A DNA stretch of 64,000 bases from Nonomuraea soli (GTDB lineage Bacteria > Actinomycetota > Actinomycetes > Streptosporangiales > Streptosporangiaceae), in NCBI RefSeq assembly GCF_013761175.1, contig NZ_JACDUR010000005.1, positions 1 through 64,000 of the forward strand. Reading direction: 5' to 3'. Below are positions 33,424-41,741 of the stretch, in pieces. Under the pieces are notes generated by a model. The model was given only the letters and a program-made list of their open reading frames with translations, was not told where the DNA came from and did no database searches. Position 1 is the first letter of the stretch, and the number at the start of each line of letters is the position of its first letter. A program made the position numbers and the translations under genes.

Positions 33424-34827
33424 CTAGAGCTGGAGCGCCTTGGTCTCGAAGTACTCCTCCAGGCCTTCCTCGCCCAGCTCCCTGCCGATGCCCGACTGCT
33501 TGTAGCCGCCGAAGGGCGCCTGCGGGTTGAACGCCCCGCCGTTGATCGACACCTGGCCGGTGCGCAGGCGGCGGGCGACCGCGATCGCGGCCTGCTCCGT
33601 CTCGCCCCACACCGCTCCCGCCAGGCCGTACGGCGTGCCGTCGGCGATGGTGACGGCCTGGTCGACGCCGATGAACGGGATGATCGACAGCACCGGGCCG
33701 AAGATCTCCTCCTGCTCGATGACCATGCCGGGCTCGACCCCCGCGAACACGGTGGGCTCGACGTAGAAGCCGCGCTCGTGGACGGTCTCCGTGCCGCCGG
33801 TGACCAGGCGGGCGCCCTCCTCCTGGCCACGGTTGATGTAGCGCACGACACGGTCACGCTGGCGGGCCGAGACGAGCGGGCCGAGGCGGGTGCCCTCGTC
33901 GAAGGGGTCGCCCACGGTGTACTTGCGCGCGGCCTCGACGGCGAGCCGTACGGCCTGGTCGTAGTCGTCGCGGTGGACGATCATGCGCGACAGGGCCGAG
34001 CAGGTCTGCCCGGAGTTGACGAACGCGTTGGCGACGCCCACCTTGACCGCGGCGGCCAGGTCGGCGCCGGGCAGGACGAGGTTGGCCGACTTGCCGCCGA
34101 GCTCGAGCGCGACCTTCTTGACCGACTCGGAGGCCAGCGCGGCGACGCGGCGTCCCGCGAGGGTGGAGCCGGTGAAGGAGACCATGTCGACGGCCGGGTG
34201 GGAGGCGATCGCCTCGCCCACGACCGGGCCCGCGCCGCTGACCAGGTTGAACACGCCGGGCGGCAGGCCGATCTCGTGGAAGATCTCGGCCAGGGCGTAG
34301 GCGGCCAGCGGGGCCACCTCGCTGGGCTTGAGCACCACGGTGCACCCGGCGGCCAGGGCCGGGGCGACCTTGCAGACGATCTGGTGGAGCGGGTAGTTCC
34401 AGGGCGTGATCGCGCCGACCACGCCGACGGGCTCCTTGAGCACGAGCGAGTTGCCCACGCGCCGCTCACGCGGGTGCGACTCCGCCAGGTGGGCGTATCC
34501 GGCCATGACGGTGGCGGGCAGCAGGGTCTGGACCTTCAGCGCGAAGCCGTACGGCGCGCCCATGTCGGTGGCGATCACCCGGGCGATGTCGTCGGCCCGC
34601 TGCCGCAGCAGGTCGGAGGCGGTGGCCAGCAGCTTTCCGCGTTCTTCCGCGGCCGTGCCCGACCAGGAGCGGAAGGCGGCACGGGCTGCTGATGCGGCCG
34701 CGTCCACGTCTCCTGGGGCGCCTGCGGGCACCCGGTCGATGATCTCCTCGGTCGCGGGATTGACGACGTCTATCCCCTCACCCGAGACCGAGGCGGTCCA
34801 TGTCCCGTTGATGTAGAGCTGCCGCAT
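33424..34827 (-). CDS. Aldehyde dehydrogenase family protein
   Basis: NAD(P)-dependent aldehyde oxidation. The 467-residue protein has the catalytic Cys276 in GQTCSA, the Glu in LELGGKSANLV, PWNYPLHQ and the C-terminal GGYKQSGIGRE that marks class-I-like ALDHs. I use the ATG at 34827 with AGGA 8 nt upstream; another ATG at 34836 would add three residues. It is convergent with the SDR gene, 8 bp apart. Confidence 0.93.
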   Translation of the reverse strand: MRQLYINGTWTASVSGEGIDVVNPATEEIIDRVPAGAPGDVDAAASAARAAFRSWSGTAAEERGKLLATASDLLRQRADDIARVIATDMGAPYGFALKVQTLLPATVMAGYAHLAESHPRERRVGNSLVLKEPVGVVGAITPWNYPLHQIVCKVAPALAAGCTVVLKPSEVAPLAAYALAEIFHEIGLPPGVFNLVSGAGPVVGEAIASHPAVDMVSFTGSTLAGRRVAALASESVKKVALELGGKSANLVLPGADLAAAVKVGVANAFVNSGQTCSALSRMIVHRDDYDQAVRLAVEAARKYTVGDPFDEGTRLGPLVSARQRDRVVRYINRGQEEGARLVTGGTETVHERGFYVEPTVFAGVEPGMVIEQEEIFGPVLSIIPFIGVDQAVTIADGTPYGLAGAVWGETEQAAIAVARRLRTGQVSINGGAFNPQAPFGGYKQSGIGRELGEEGLEEYFETKALQL

Positions 34828-34866
34828 AGCCCCCATCCTGGCGTGCTGCCGGCGAAAAGACGAGCG

Positions 34867-35487
34867 TCAGTCGAAGGCCGGGTCGGTGGTCCTGCTGCGC
34901 TTCAGCTCGTAGAAGAATTCGTAGCCGGTGACGGCCAGGACGCCGTCCCACAGCCTGCCCGCGTCCTCGCCGCGAGGGATGCGGCTGAGCACTGGGCCGA
35001 AGAAGGCGTTGCCCTCCACGGCGACGACGGGGGTGCCCACCTCCTGGCCGACCAGCTCGATGCCGGCGTGGTGAGACTTGCGCAGCTGCTCGTCGTAGTC
35101 GGTGACGTGCGCGGCCTCGGCGAGCGAGGCGTCGAGCCCGGCGGCCTCCAGCGCCTCCACCAGGACGTCGCCCAGCTTCGAGCGGTCCTTGTTGCGTGCC
35201 TCGTTGTGCCAGCGGGTGCCGAAGGCGGTGTAGAAATCGGCCATGGCCTGCTGGCCGAAGCGCTGGTCGACGGCGGTGGCCACGCGCACCGGCTCGATGG
35301 CGCGCCTGATCATGCCGCGGTAGCTCTCGGGCACGTCCTTGTCCTCGTTGAGGACGTTGAGGCTCATGATGTGCCACTGGATCTCGATGGGGCGCACCTT
35401 CTCAACTTCGAGAAGCCATCGTGACGTGATCCATGCGAAGGGACAGAAAGGATCGAACCACAGGTCCACCGGAGTCTTGACAGTCAT
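34867..35487 (-). CDS. DsbA-fold protein, mycothiol-dependent nitroreductase (Rv2466c) family
   Basis: The 206-residue thioredoxin-fold protein is clearly related to Mycobacterium tuberculosis Rv2466c: WFDPFCPFAWITSRW at 10-24, then MSLNVLNE, LRKSHHAG, FFGPVLSRIPRGE. Where Rv2466c has CPWC, this protein has C15-P-F-A18, so the resolving cysteine is lost and a monothiol mechanism is expected. The ATG at 35487 has no Shine-Dalgarno site. It is divergent from pepN, as in mycobacteria. A much longer open frame on this strand runs antisense through pepN and is not real. Confidence 0.9.
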   Translation of the reverse strand: MTVKTPVDLWFDPFCPFAWITSRWLLEVEKVRPIEIQWHIMSLNVLNEDKDVPESYRGMIRRAIEPVRVATAVDQRFGQQAMADFYTAFGTRWHNEARNKDRSKLGDVLVEALEAAGLDASLAEAAHVTDYDEQLRKSHHAGIELVGQEVGTPVVAVEGNAFFGPVLSRIPRGEDAGRLWDGVLAVTGYEFFYELKRSRTTDPAFD

Positions 35488-35547
35488 GTCAGGCCATAAC
35501 CTTTGATGTGAACAGCGATATTCCATGAGCGACAACAGGAGCGGAAC

Positions 35548-38049
35548 TTGGCAGGCAACCTGACCCGGGCGGAGGCGCGCGAGCGCGCCCGGCAGCTGAC
35601 GGTCGAGTCGTACGCGGTCGAGCTGGACCTCAGGGTCGGGGAGGAGCGCTTCGACAGCATCACGACGGTCCGCTTCACCGGGCTGCAGCCTGGCGCGTCG
35701 ACCTTCATCGACCTTCACGGGGCCACCGTCCACAAGGCCACCCTCAACGGCGAGGAGCTCGACGTCGCGTCCTACGACGCCGAGAAGGGCCGCCTCCCCC
35801 TGCCGGAGATCTCCGAGCGGAACGAGCTGCGCATCGAGGCCGACTGCGCCTACATGCGCACCGGGGAGGGCCTGCACCGCTTCGTCGACCCGGTCGACAA
35901 GAAGGTCTACCTTCACAGCCAGTTCGAGACGGCCGACGCCCACCGCATGTACGCCTGCTTCGACCAGCCCGACCTCAAGGCGACGTTCGAGCTGACCGTG
36001 CACGCGCCCGACGAGTGGAAGTGCATCTCCAACTCCCCCGCCGTCAAGAACGGCAACACGTGGAGCTTCGAGAAGACCCCGCGCATGTCGACGTACATCA
36101 CCGCGCTGTGCGCCGGGCCCTACCACGAGGTGCGCAGCGAGCACGACGGCATCCCGCTGGGCCTCTACTGCCGCGAGTCGCTGGCGCAGTTCCTCGACGC
36201 CGACAACATCCTCGAGGTCACCCGCCAGGGGTTCGACTTCTTCCACAAGGTTTTCGGCGTTCGCTACCCGTTCGGCAAGTACGACCAGCTCTTCGTGCCG
36301 GAGTTCAACGCGGGCGCGATGGAGAACGCCGGCTGCGTGACCTTCCTGGAGGACTACGTCTTCCGCTCCCGCGTGACCGACGCCGTCGTCGAGCGCCGCG
36401 CCGAGACGATCCTGCACGAGATGGCGCACATGTGGTTCGGCGACCTGGTCACCATGCGCTGGTGGGACGACCTGTGGCTGAACGAGTCGTTCGCCACCTA
36501 CGCCTCGGTGCTGTGCCAGGCCGAGGCCACCCGCTGGGGCCAGGGCGCGTGGACCACCTTCGCCAACGTGGAGAAGACCTGGGCCTACCGCCAGGACCAG
36601 ATGCCCAGCACCCACCCGATCGCCGCCGACATCGTCGACATGCAGGCGGTCGAGGTCAACTTCGACGGCATCACCTACGCCAAGGGCGCCAGCGTTCTCA
36701 AGCAGCTGGTGGCCTACGTCGGGCTCGACAACTTCCTGGCCGGCGTGCGCGACTACTTCACCGAGCACGCCTGGGGCAACACCGAGCTCAAGGACCTGCT
36801 CGCGGCGCTGGAGCGCACCTCGGGGCGCGACCTGTCGAGCTGGTCGAAGGAGTGGCTGGAGACCTCGTGGGTCAACACCCTGCGGCCCTCCTTCGAGGTG
36901 GCCGACGGGAAGTTCACCAGCTTCGAGGTGATCCAGGAGGCCCCGGCCGACTACCCGACGCTGCGCTCGCACCGCATCGCCATCGGCCTCTACAACGGCG
37001 GCAAGCGCGTCAAGAGGGTGGAGCTCGACGTCGTGGGCGCCCGCACCCAGGTCGCCGAGCTGATCGGCGCCGAGCAGCCCGATCTGGTGCTGCTCAACGA
37101 CGACGACCTGACCTACGCCAAGATCCGTCTCGACGAGCGTTCGCTGAACACCCTGGTCGAGGGCGGCATCAGCAGCTTCGAGTCGTCGCTGCCCGCCGCG
37201 CTGTGCTGGTCGGCCGCGTGGGACATGACCCGCGACGGCGAGCTGCGTGCCCGCGACTACGTGCAGCTGGTCTGCAAGGGCGTCGGCGCCGTCAAGGACA
37301 TCACCGTCCTGCAGGCCCTGCTCAACCAGGCCCGCATGGCCACCCAGCAGTACGCCGACCCGGCCTGGGTGGGCGAGGGCCTGGCCCTGCAGGCCGCGAC
37401 GCTGCGCTCGCTGCTCGACGGCGCCGAGCCCGGCTCCGACCACCAGCTGGCCTACGTCAACGCGCTGTCGCAGGTGGCCGTCTCCGACGGGGATCTCGAC
37501 TTCCTGGCCGCCGTCCTCGACGGCTCGGCCGTGCCGCAGGGCCTGTCGGTCGACGCCGACCTGCGCTGGACGCTGATCCGCGCGCTGGTCGTGGGCGGGC
37601 GCCTGGGCGAGTCCGACATCGCCGCCGAGCTCAAGCGCGACGCCACCGCGTCGGGCGAGCGTTCTGCCACCACGTGCCGGGCGAGCATCCCGACGGCCGA
37701 GGCGAAGGCGGCCGCCTGGGAGACCATCCTGGAGTCCGACGCCGCCAGCACCACCTTGCGCGCCACGGTCGCCGGGTTCCAGGAGCCGCACCATGTCGAG
37801 CTGCTGGTGCCGTACCGGGAGCGCTACTTCGCCGAGGTCGGGCGCGTCTACAAGGAGTGGACCTTCGACTCCGCGGCGCGCTTCGCCAACGGCTGCTTCC
37901 CGGTCTTCCTGATCGAGCAGGAGACCGTCGACGCCGCCGAGGCGTTCCTGGCCGACGACGAGGTGCCCGCGGCGCTGCGGCGCATGATCGTCGAAGGTGT
38001 CGACGGCGTACGGCGGGCGATCCGCAACCGCGCCACCGACCAGGCGTGA
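35548..38049 (+). CDS. pepN: Aminopeptidase N (M1 family)
   Basis: Zinc aminopeptidase that removes N-terminal residues from peptides in the cytoplasm. The 833-residue protein has GAMEN (256-260) for N-terminus recognition and HEMAH (290-294) followed by the NES Glu about 19 residues later. It starts with TTG; AGGAGCGG is 5-7 nt upstream. The C-terminal half is the alpha-helical ERAP1-like domain. The divergent pairing with the Rv2466c homologue is conserved in actinobacteria. Confidence 0.96.
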   Translation: MAGNLTRAEARERARQLTVESYAVELDLRVGEERFDSITTVRFTGLQPGASTFIDLHGATVHKATLNGEELDVASYDAEKGRLPLPEISERNELRIEADCAYMRTGEGLHRFVDPVDKKVYLHSQFETADAHRMYACFDQPDLKATFELTVHAPDEWKCISNSPAVKNGNTWSFEKTPRMSTYITALCAGPYHEVRSEHDGIPLGLYCRESLAQFLDADNILEVTRQGFDFFHKVFGVRYPFGKYDQLFVPEFNAGAMENAGCVTFLEDYVFRSRVTDAVVERRAETILHEMAHMWFGDLVTMRWWDDLWLNESFATYASVLCQAEATRWGQGAWTTFANVEKTWAYRQDQMPSTHPIAADIVDMQAVEVNFDGITYAKGASVLKQLVAYVGLDNFLAGVRDYFTEHAWGNTELKDLLAALERTSGRDLSSWSKEWLETSWVNTLRPSFEVADGKFTSFEVIQEAPADYPTLRSHRIAIGLYNGGKRVKRVELDVVGARTQVAELIGAEQPDLVLLNDDDLTYAKIRLDERSLNTLVEGGISSFESSLPAALCWSAAWDMTRDGELRARDYVQLVCKGVGAVKDITVLQALLNQARMATQQYADPAWVGEGLALQAATLRSLLDGAEPGSDHQLAYVNALSQVAVSDGDLDFLAAVLDGSAVPQGLSVDADLRWTLIRALVVGGRLGESDIAAELKRDATASGERSATTCRASIPTAEAKAAAWETILESDAASTTLRATVAGFQEPHHVELLVPYRERYFAEVGRVYKEWTFDSAARFANGCFPVFLIEQETVDAAEAFLADDEVPAALRRMIVEGVDGVRRAIRNRATDQA

Positions 38050-38052
38050 TCC

Positions 38053-38082
38053 AGGGGGCCCGGCCGCGAGGGCGGGCCCCCT
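38053..38082. terminator. terminator between convergent pepN and ricin-domain gene
   Basis: A perfect 10-bp stem AGGGGGCCCG / CGGGCCCCCT (38053-38062 with 38073-38082) lies 4 nt after the pepN stop and overlaps the stop codon of the minus-strand gene. It can serve both directions. Confidence 0.75.
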
Positions 38083-38647
38083 ACAACCAGGCCTGCTGCC
38101 AGGCGTAGCCGCAGGGGGCCAGGCGGGGCGCGATGCCGTTGCCCCACTCGCCCCGCGTGACCTCCAGGCACCGGCCCGCCGCGAGGTTGCGCAGCGACAA
38201 CCAGCCGTCCTCGCGCAGCGCGAGCACCCAGCGCTGCGTGGGGGCCGCGGAGCAGGCGTTGATCACCACGGCGCCGCCGACCGCGTCGAGACACTTGCCC
38301 GCGGCCAGGACGTTCTCCAGGGAGATGGTGGAGCCCTGCGCCTGCCGCACCTTCCAGCGCTGGTTCTCCACGCCGTTGGGATGGTCCATCGCGCCGGGCA
38401 CGCGGAACGACCACAGGTGCACGCGCGAGCCGTCGCCGGTGCCCCACTCGGCCACGTCGAGCACCCGGTTGCGGGCGTCGAGGCCGCCGGGCCCCTTGCT
38501 GAAGATGCCACCCGCCGCGAGCTCGCCCTGGAGGTAGCCGCTGAGCACGGCGCCCGCTCGGCGCACCGGCTCGCCCTCGCGCAGGTCGAGCTGCCAGTAG
38601 GCGAGCGCGGCCAGCAACACGACGACGCCGGTGACCCTGGGGAGCAT
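38081..38647 (-). CDS. Membrane-anchored or secreted ricin-type beta-trefoil lectin protein
   Basis: The 188-residue protein has an N-terminal hydrophobic segment (about 5-20, VTGVVVLLAALAYW) that would anchor or export it. A single RICIN domain follows, with QRW repeats (NQRWKV, TQRWVL, QQAWL) and LDAVGGAVVINAC. Such domains bind carbohydrates. No catalytic domain is attached, so it may be a stand-alone lectin. The ATG at 38647 lacks a Shine-Dalgarno site. Confidence 0.78.
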   Translation of the reverse strand: MLPRVTGVVVLLAALAYWQLDLREGEPVRRAGAVLSGYLQGELAAGGIFSKGPGGLDARNRVLDVAEWGTGDGSRVHLWSFRVPGAMDHPNGVENQRWKVRQAQGSTISLENVLAAGKCLDAVGGAVVINACSAAPTQRWVLALREDGWLSLRNLAAGRCLEVTRGEWGNGIAPRLAPCGYAWQQAWL

Positions 38648-38733
38648 GGGGCCATCATCGGGCAAAGCACCAGCACCGCGAAAGTCACACGGAGTTCTCA
38701 CATGACAGCGGAGCGCAGTGCTAGCCTCTTCGG

Positions 38734-40011
38734 GTGCTCGGGGACGGGACCTTGCTCAACAACCGGTATCTGCTGACAGGCCGCATCGGCGGTGGCGGCA
38801 TGGGCGAGGTCTGGCGGGCCGACGACGCCTTGCTCGGCCGCACGGTGGCGGTGAAGGTCCTCACCCACAATCCCGCCTCCACCCAGCGCTTCCTCAACGA
38901 GGCGCGGGCGATGGCCACGCTCAACCATCCGGGCGTCGTCGACGTCTACGACTACGGCACCGACCGGGTGAGCTTCCTGGTCATGGAGCTGGTCGACGGC
39001 GAGTCGCTCGACCGGCTGCTGGAGCGCGCGAAGCTGACCACCGAGGCGACGATGCGCCTGGTCGTCGAGGTGGCCGAGGCGCTGGCGGCCGCGCACGAAC
39101 GCGGCATCGTGCACCGCGACGTCAAACCGGGCAACCTGATGATCCGCGCCGACGGCAGCGTGGTGCTCACCGACTTCGGCATCGCCCACTCGGCGTCGGC
39201 GGGGCAGCTCACGGCCACCGGCCAGATGCTCTGCTCGGCCGGCTACTGCGCGCCCGAGCAGGCCACCGCCAACCGGATCACCCCGGCGGTCGACCTCTAC
39301 GCGCTGGGCGTCGTCGCCTACGAGTGCCTCACCGGGAGCCTGCCGTACGACGGCGAGACGCCGGTGCAGATCATCTTCAAGCACCTCAACGCGCCGGTGC
39401 CCGAGTTGCCCGCAGAGATCCCGCCGGGGCCGCGCCGCGTGATCGCCAGGGCCCTGGCCAAGCGGCCGGAGGAGCGCTGGGCGTCGGCCGAGGAGATGGC
39501 CGCCGCCGCCCGCGCCGCGCTCGACGATCCCGGCTGGGTGCCGCCGCGCCCGCAGCGGCGCCGCGCGGTCACGGCGATCGCGACCATCGGCGCGGCGTTG
39601 CTGGCCTCGGGGGCCATCGCCGCCTCGCTGCACCTGTGGCCGCCGCTGTCGGCGATCCAGCTGCCGATCATGCCGGGCGGCGCCACGGAACCGGCGGGCG
39701 AGGCCGGCAACCCGCCCGCCACCGGGGAGCAGATCCAGCCGGCCAAGCAGCGGCTGACCCCCGGACCCCGGCGTCCGTCGCCGTCGCCGGGCACCACCGC
39801 CGAGCCGAGCGGCACGCCCACGGCGCAGCCCACCACGCCGAACCAGCCGACGCAGCAGCCCACGACACCCGCCGAGCCGACGCCGACGCCCACCCAGGAG
39901 CCTCCGACCGAGGAGCCGACGCCCGAGCCGCCCACGCAGGAGCCCACCGTCGAGCCGAGCCACCAGAGCCTGCCCGCGGAGACCCCTGAGCCGTCGCAGA
40001 CCCCGGGATGA
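38734..40011 (+). CDS. Serine/threonine protein kinase (Hanks type) with extracellular Pro/Thr-rich tail
   Basis: A 425-residue single-pass membrane kinase. It has a Gly loop GGGGMGEVW (19-27), Lys41, HRDVKPGN (catalytic D129) and DFG (147-149). One transmembrane helix (about 272-295) is followed by about 125 residues very rich in P, T, E and Q (TPTQEPPTEEPTPEPP type), with no PASTA or other sensor domain. TAGCCT six nt before the GTG suggests a leaderless transcript. Its substrates are unknown; the hypothetical protein downstream on the same strand has its own leaderless-type promoter. Confidence 0.92.
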   Translation: MLGDGTLLNNRYLLTGRIGGGGMGEVWRADDALLGRTVAVKVLTHNPASTQRFLNEARAMATLNHPGVVDVYDYGTDRVSFLVMELVDGESLDRLLERAKLTTEATMRLVVEVAEALAAAHERGIVHRDVKPGNLMIRADGSVVLTDFGIAHSASAGQLTATGQMLCSAGYCAPEQATANRITPAVDLYALGVVAYECLTGSLPYDGETPVQIIFKHLNAPVPELPAEIPPGPRRVIARALAKRPEERWASAEEMAAAARAALDDPGWVPPRPQRRRAVTAIATIGAALLASGAIAASLHLWPPLSAIQLPIMPGGATEPAGEAGNPPATGEQIQPAKQRLTPGPRRPSPSPGTTAEPSGTPTAQPTTPNQPTQQPTTPAEPTPTPTQEPPTEEPTPEPPTQEPTVEPSHQSLPAETPEPSQTPG

Positions 40012-40082
40012 GGCCCTGGGTCGCCTCCTGCACCGGAGCGAACACGTTCGATGAGATCATCGGCTTCTCTTAGAGTGTTCGC

Positions 40083-41036
40083 GTGAAGACCACGCGCGAT
40101 CTGCTGATCGCTCTCGCCCGGCGCTACGCCTTCTCCGATCTCGGTGCGCTCGCGCCCACGCCGGAGATCGCCGACGTGTGCGAGTTCGGGCAGCGCCTGC
40201 TGACGCTCGACGCGGAGGACTTCAACGCCGAAGCGCGTGCCGTACCCGCCGACCTGCGCCGTCGCGCGCGGGCGCGCAGCATGCCGCAGACGCCGCGCGA
40301 GCAGCCGCGCGGCGCGCTGGAGTCGCTGCGGCCCGCCTACTCCCTGCTGCTGGAGGTCATCGCGATCAGGTGGCACCGGCGAGAGCTGAGCCCGATGATC
40401 GCCACGGTGCACATCGCCAGCGAATACCTCCCGCTGCTGGCCTTCGAGCCCGACCTCGGCCACGCGGGAGACCCCGCGCGCTGGCCGGAAGGGCTGAGCG
40501 CGCCCGGCAGCAGGTTCGGGGTGATCGGCGACCGCGAGTGCGACCACACCAAGGCCGAGCAGTCGGCCACCAATCGCACGCTGCGGGTGGCAGGCGAGCC
40601 CGCCGAGGGCTGGCGCGCCTACTTCGACCGCCAGCACAGCCAGGTCGCCGGGGCCATCGGCGTGTGCGTGGCCACCTGCCGCAATCCCTGCACGGCGATG
40701 GACTGGATCCCCGAGGAGGCCCGCGCGCTGCTCGCCGTACGCTCACGCACCGCGCTGGCCTTCGCCGAGACCCCTCTCGTACGGCTGCGCCATGCCGCTC
40801 CCGTCGGTCACGGGTTCGGCGTGCCCTCGCCCGAGGAGGTGCTCGACGCCTGGGATCGCAGCCGGTCCGCGCTCGACAAGAACGAGGTCGGCTCGGCTGC
40901 CAGGAAGGACGACGGCTTCCCTCTGGCGGGACTGCAGTCGGTCTTCTCCGCGATCGCCGACGCGCCCATCGTCCCCTCGACGCTGCTGGCCGACCTCAGC
41001 GAATACGTGGTGACGCTGCTGGAGCGCGACGCCTAG
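40083..41036 (+). CDS. Conserved hypothetical protein (317 residues)
   Basis: I do not recognise this protein. It is soluble and mostly helical. Notable are ECDHTKAEQ near 156 and a cluster CVATCRNPC (C-x3-C-x3-C, around residues 198-206) that could bind metal. A TAGAGT hexamer (40071-40076) exactly six nt before the GTG gives a strong leaderless start call. It follows the protein kinase on the same strand and its stop overlaps the convergent DUF5130 gene by 4 bp. Confidence 0.7.
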   Translation: MKTTRDLLIALARRYAFSDLGALAPTPEIADVCEFGQRLLTLDAEDFNAEARAVPADLRRRARARSMPQTPREQPRGALESLRPAYSLLLEVIAIRWHRRELSPMIATVHIASEYLPLLAFEPDLGHAGDPARWPEGLSAPGSRFGVIGDRECDHTKAEQSATNRTLRVAGEPAEGWRAYFDRQHSQVAGAIGVCVATCRNPCTAMDWIPEEARALLAVRSRTALAFAETPLVRLRHAAPVGHGFGVPSPEEVLDAWDRSRSALDKNEVGSAARKDDGFPLAGLQSVFSAIADAPIVPSTLLADLSEYVVTLLERDA

Positions 41037-41398
41037 CGCCTGGCGACCGCGTGGTCGGCCAGGGCGGTCACGCCGTACAGCAGGCCGCCGATGAGGTCGC
41101 CCGCGCTGAAGGCGGTCGCCATCGACATGCCCACCAGGCGGCACGATCCGTCCGGGAGCCTGCGCCGCGCCGTCTCGCCGGTGACGATCTCCAGGGCGCG
41201 TCCGTGCACGTCGACGAAGACGACGACCGAGTCGGCGGCCTCATCACCGAGCGCGGCGTGCAGCTTCTCGGCGAAGTGGCGCCTGCTGCCCACGGGAGGG
41301 CCCAGGTAGACGCCGAAACGCAGCCTGCTGCGGCGCTCGGCCGTCTCGATCGCCCGGCGCAGGTCGTCGGCCTGGGCCGTGGTCAGAGTCGTTGGCAT
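41033..41398 (-). CDS. DUF5130 domain protein
   Basis: A 121-residue protein similar to actinobacterial DUF5130, related to the TPM phosphatase-like fold. Seen are RRAIETAERRSRLRFGVYLG, VVVFVDVHGRALEIVTG and the C-terminal ALADHAVARR. The function is unknown. The ATG at 41398 lies 7 bp after the stop of a small membrane protein gene, so the two form an operon. A longer open frame to 41548 overlaps that gene and is not used. Confidence 0.8.
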   Translation of the reverse strand: MPTTLTTAQADDLRRAIETAERRSRLRFGVYLGPPVGSRRHFAEKLHAALGDEAADSVVVFVDVHGRALEIVTGETARRRLPDGSCRLVGMSMATAFSAGDLIGGLLYGVTALADHAVARR

Positions 41399-41405
41399 CG
41401 TTGTG

Positions 41406-41696
41406 TCACCATCCCGCCGACGCGCCGCCGATGTGCCTGCCCGGCTCGGCGACCTGCGCCACCTCCGGCCAGTCGGACCGTGGAGGCGGCGCCCAGTGCG
41501 CGGGCCGGTCGGCCAGCACCAGGCCCGAGGTGCTGACGCCGTACTCACTGCGCTCGGGGCCGCCCAGCCAGACGACTCCCGAGGCCGCCTTCTTGTCGGT
41601 GCCGCGTCCCGGGACCAGCACGATCAGGCTGATGAGCAGGAACAACCCCACGGACGTGCCGATGAGGAAACCGAGGATCTCCAGCGCGCTGTCCAC
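41406..41696 (-). CDS. Small membrane protein
   Basis: A 96-residue protein with one N-terminal transmembrane helix (about 6-29, ILGFLIGTSVGLFLLISLIVLV) and a polar, Trp/Pro-containing tail (PAHWAPPPRSDWPEVAQV). It has no recognised domain. GTG start; TAACGT lies six nt upstream on the minus strand, fitting a leaderless transcript. It forms a two-gene operon with the DUF5130 gene. Confidence 0.72.
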   Translation of the reverse strand: MDSALEILGFLIGTSVGLFLLISLIVLVPGRGTDKKAASGVVWLGGPERSEYGVSTSGLVLADRPAHWAPPPRSDWPEVAQVAEPGRHIGGASAGW

Positions 41697-41741
41697 CTTT
41701 TGACGTTAATCCCGGGCGGCGTGCCGTACCAGACCCAGGAT

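Noticed and set aside
33043..34692. Long open frame antisense to the aldehyde dehydrogenase gene
   Set aside because: High-GC codon bias keeps antisense frames open. The product is Arg/Gly/Ala-rich with no motifs, and the opposite strand encodes a clear ALDH. The same applies to long antisense frames over ilvD (44331-46343), pepN (34867-37794), the LAL regulator (59422-62214), lanKC (24933-28103), tig and the clp genes.
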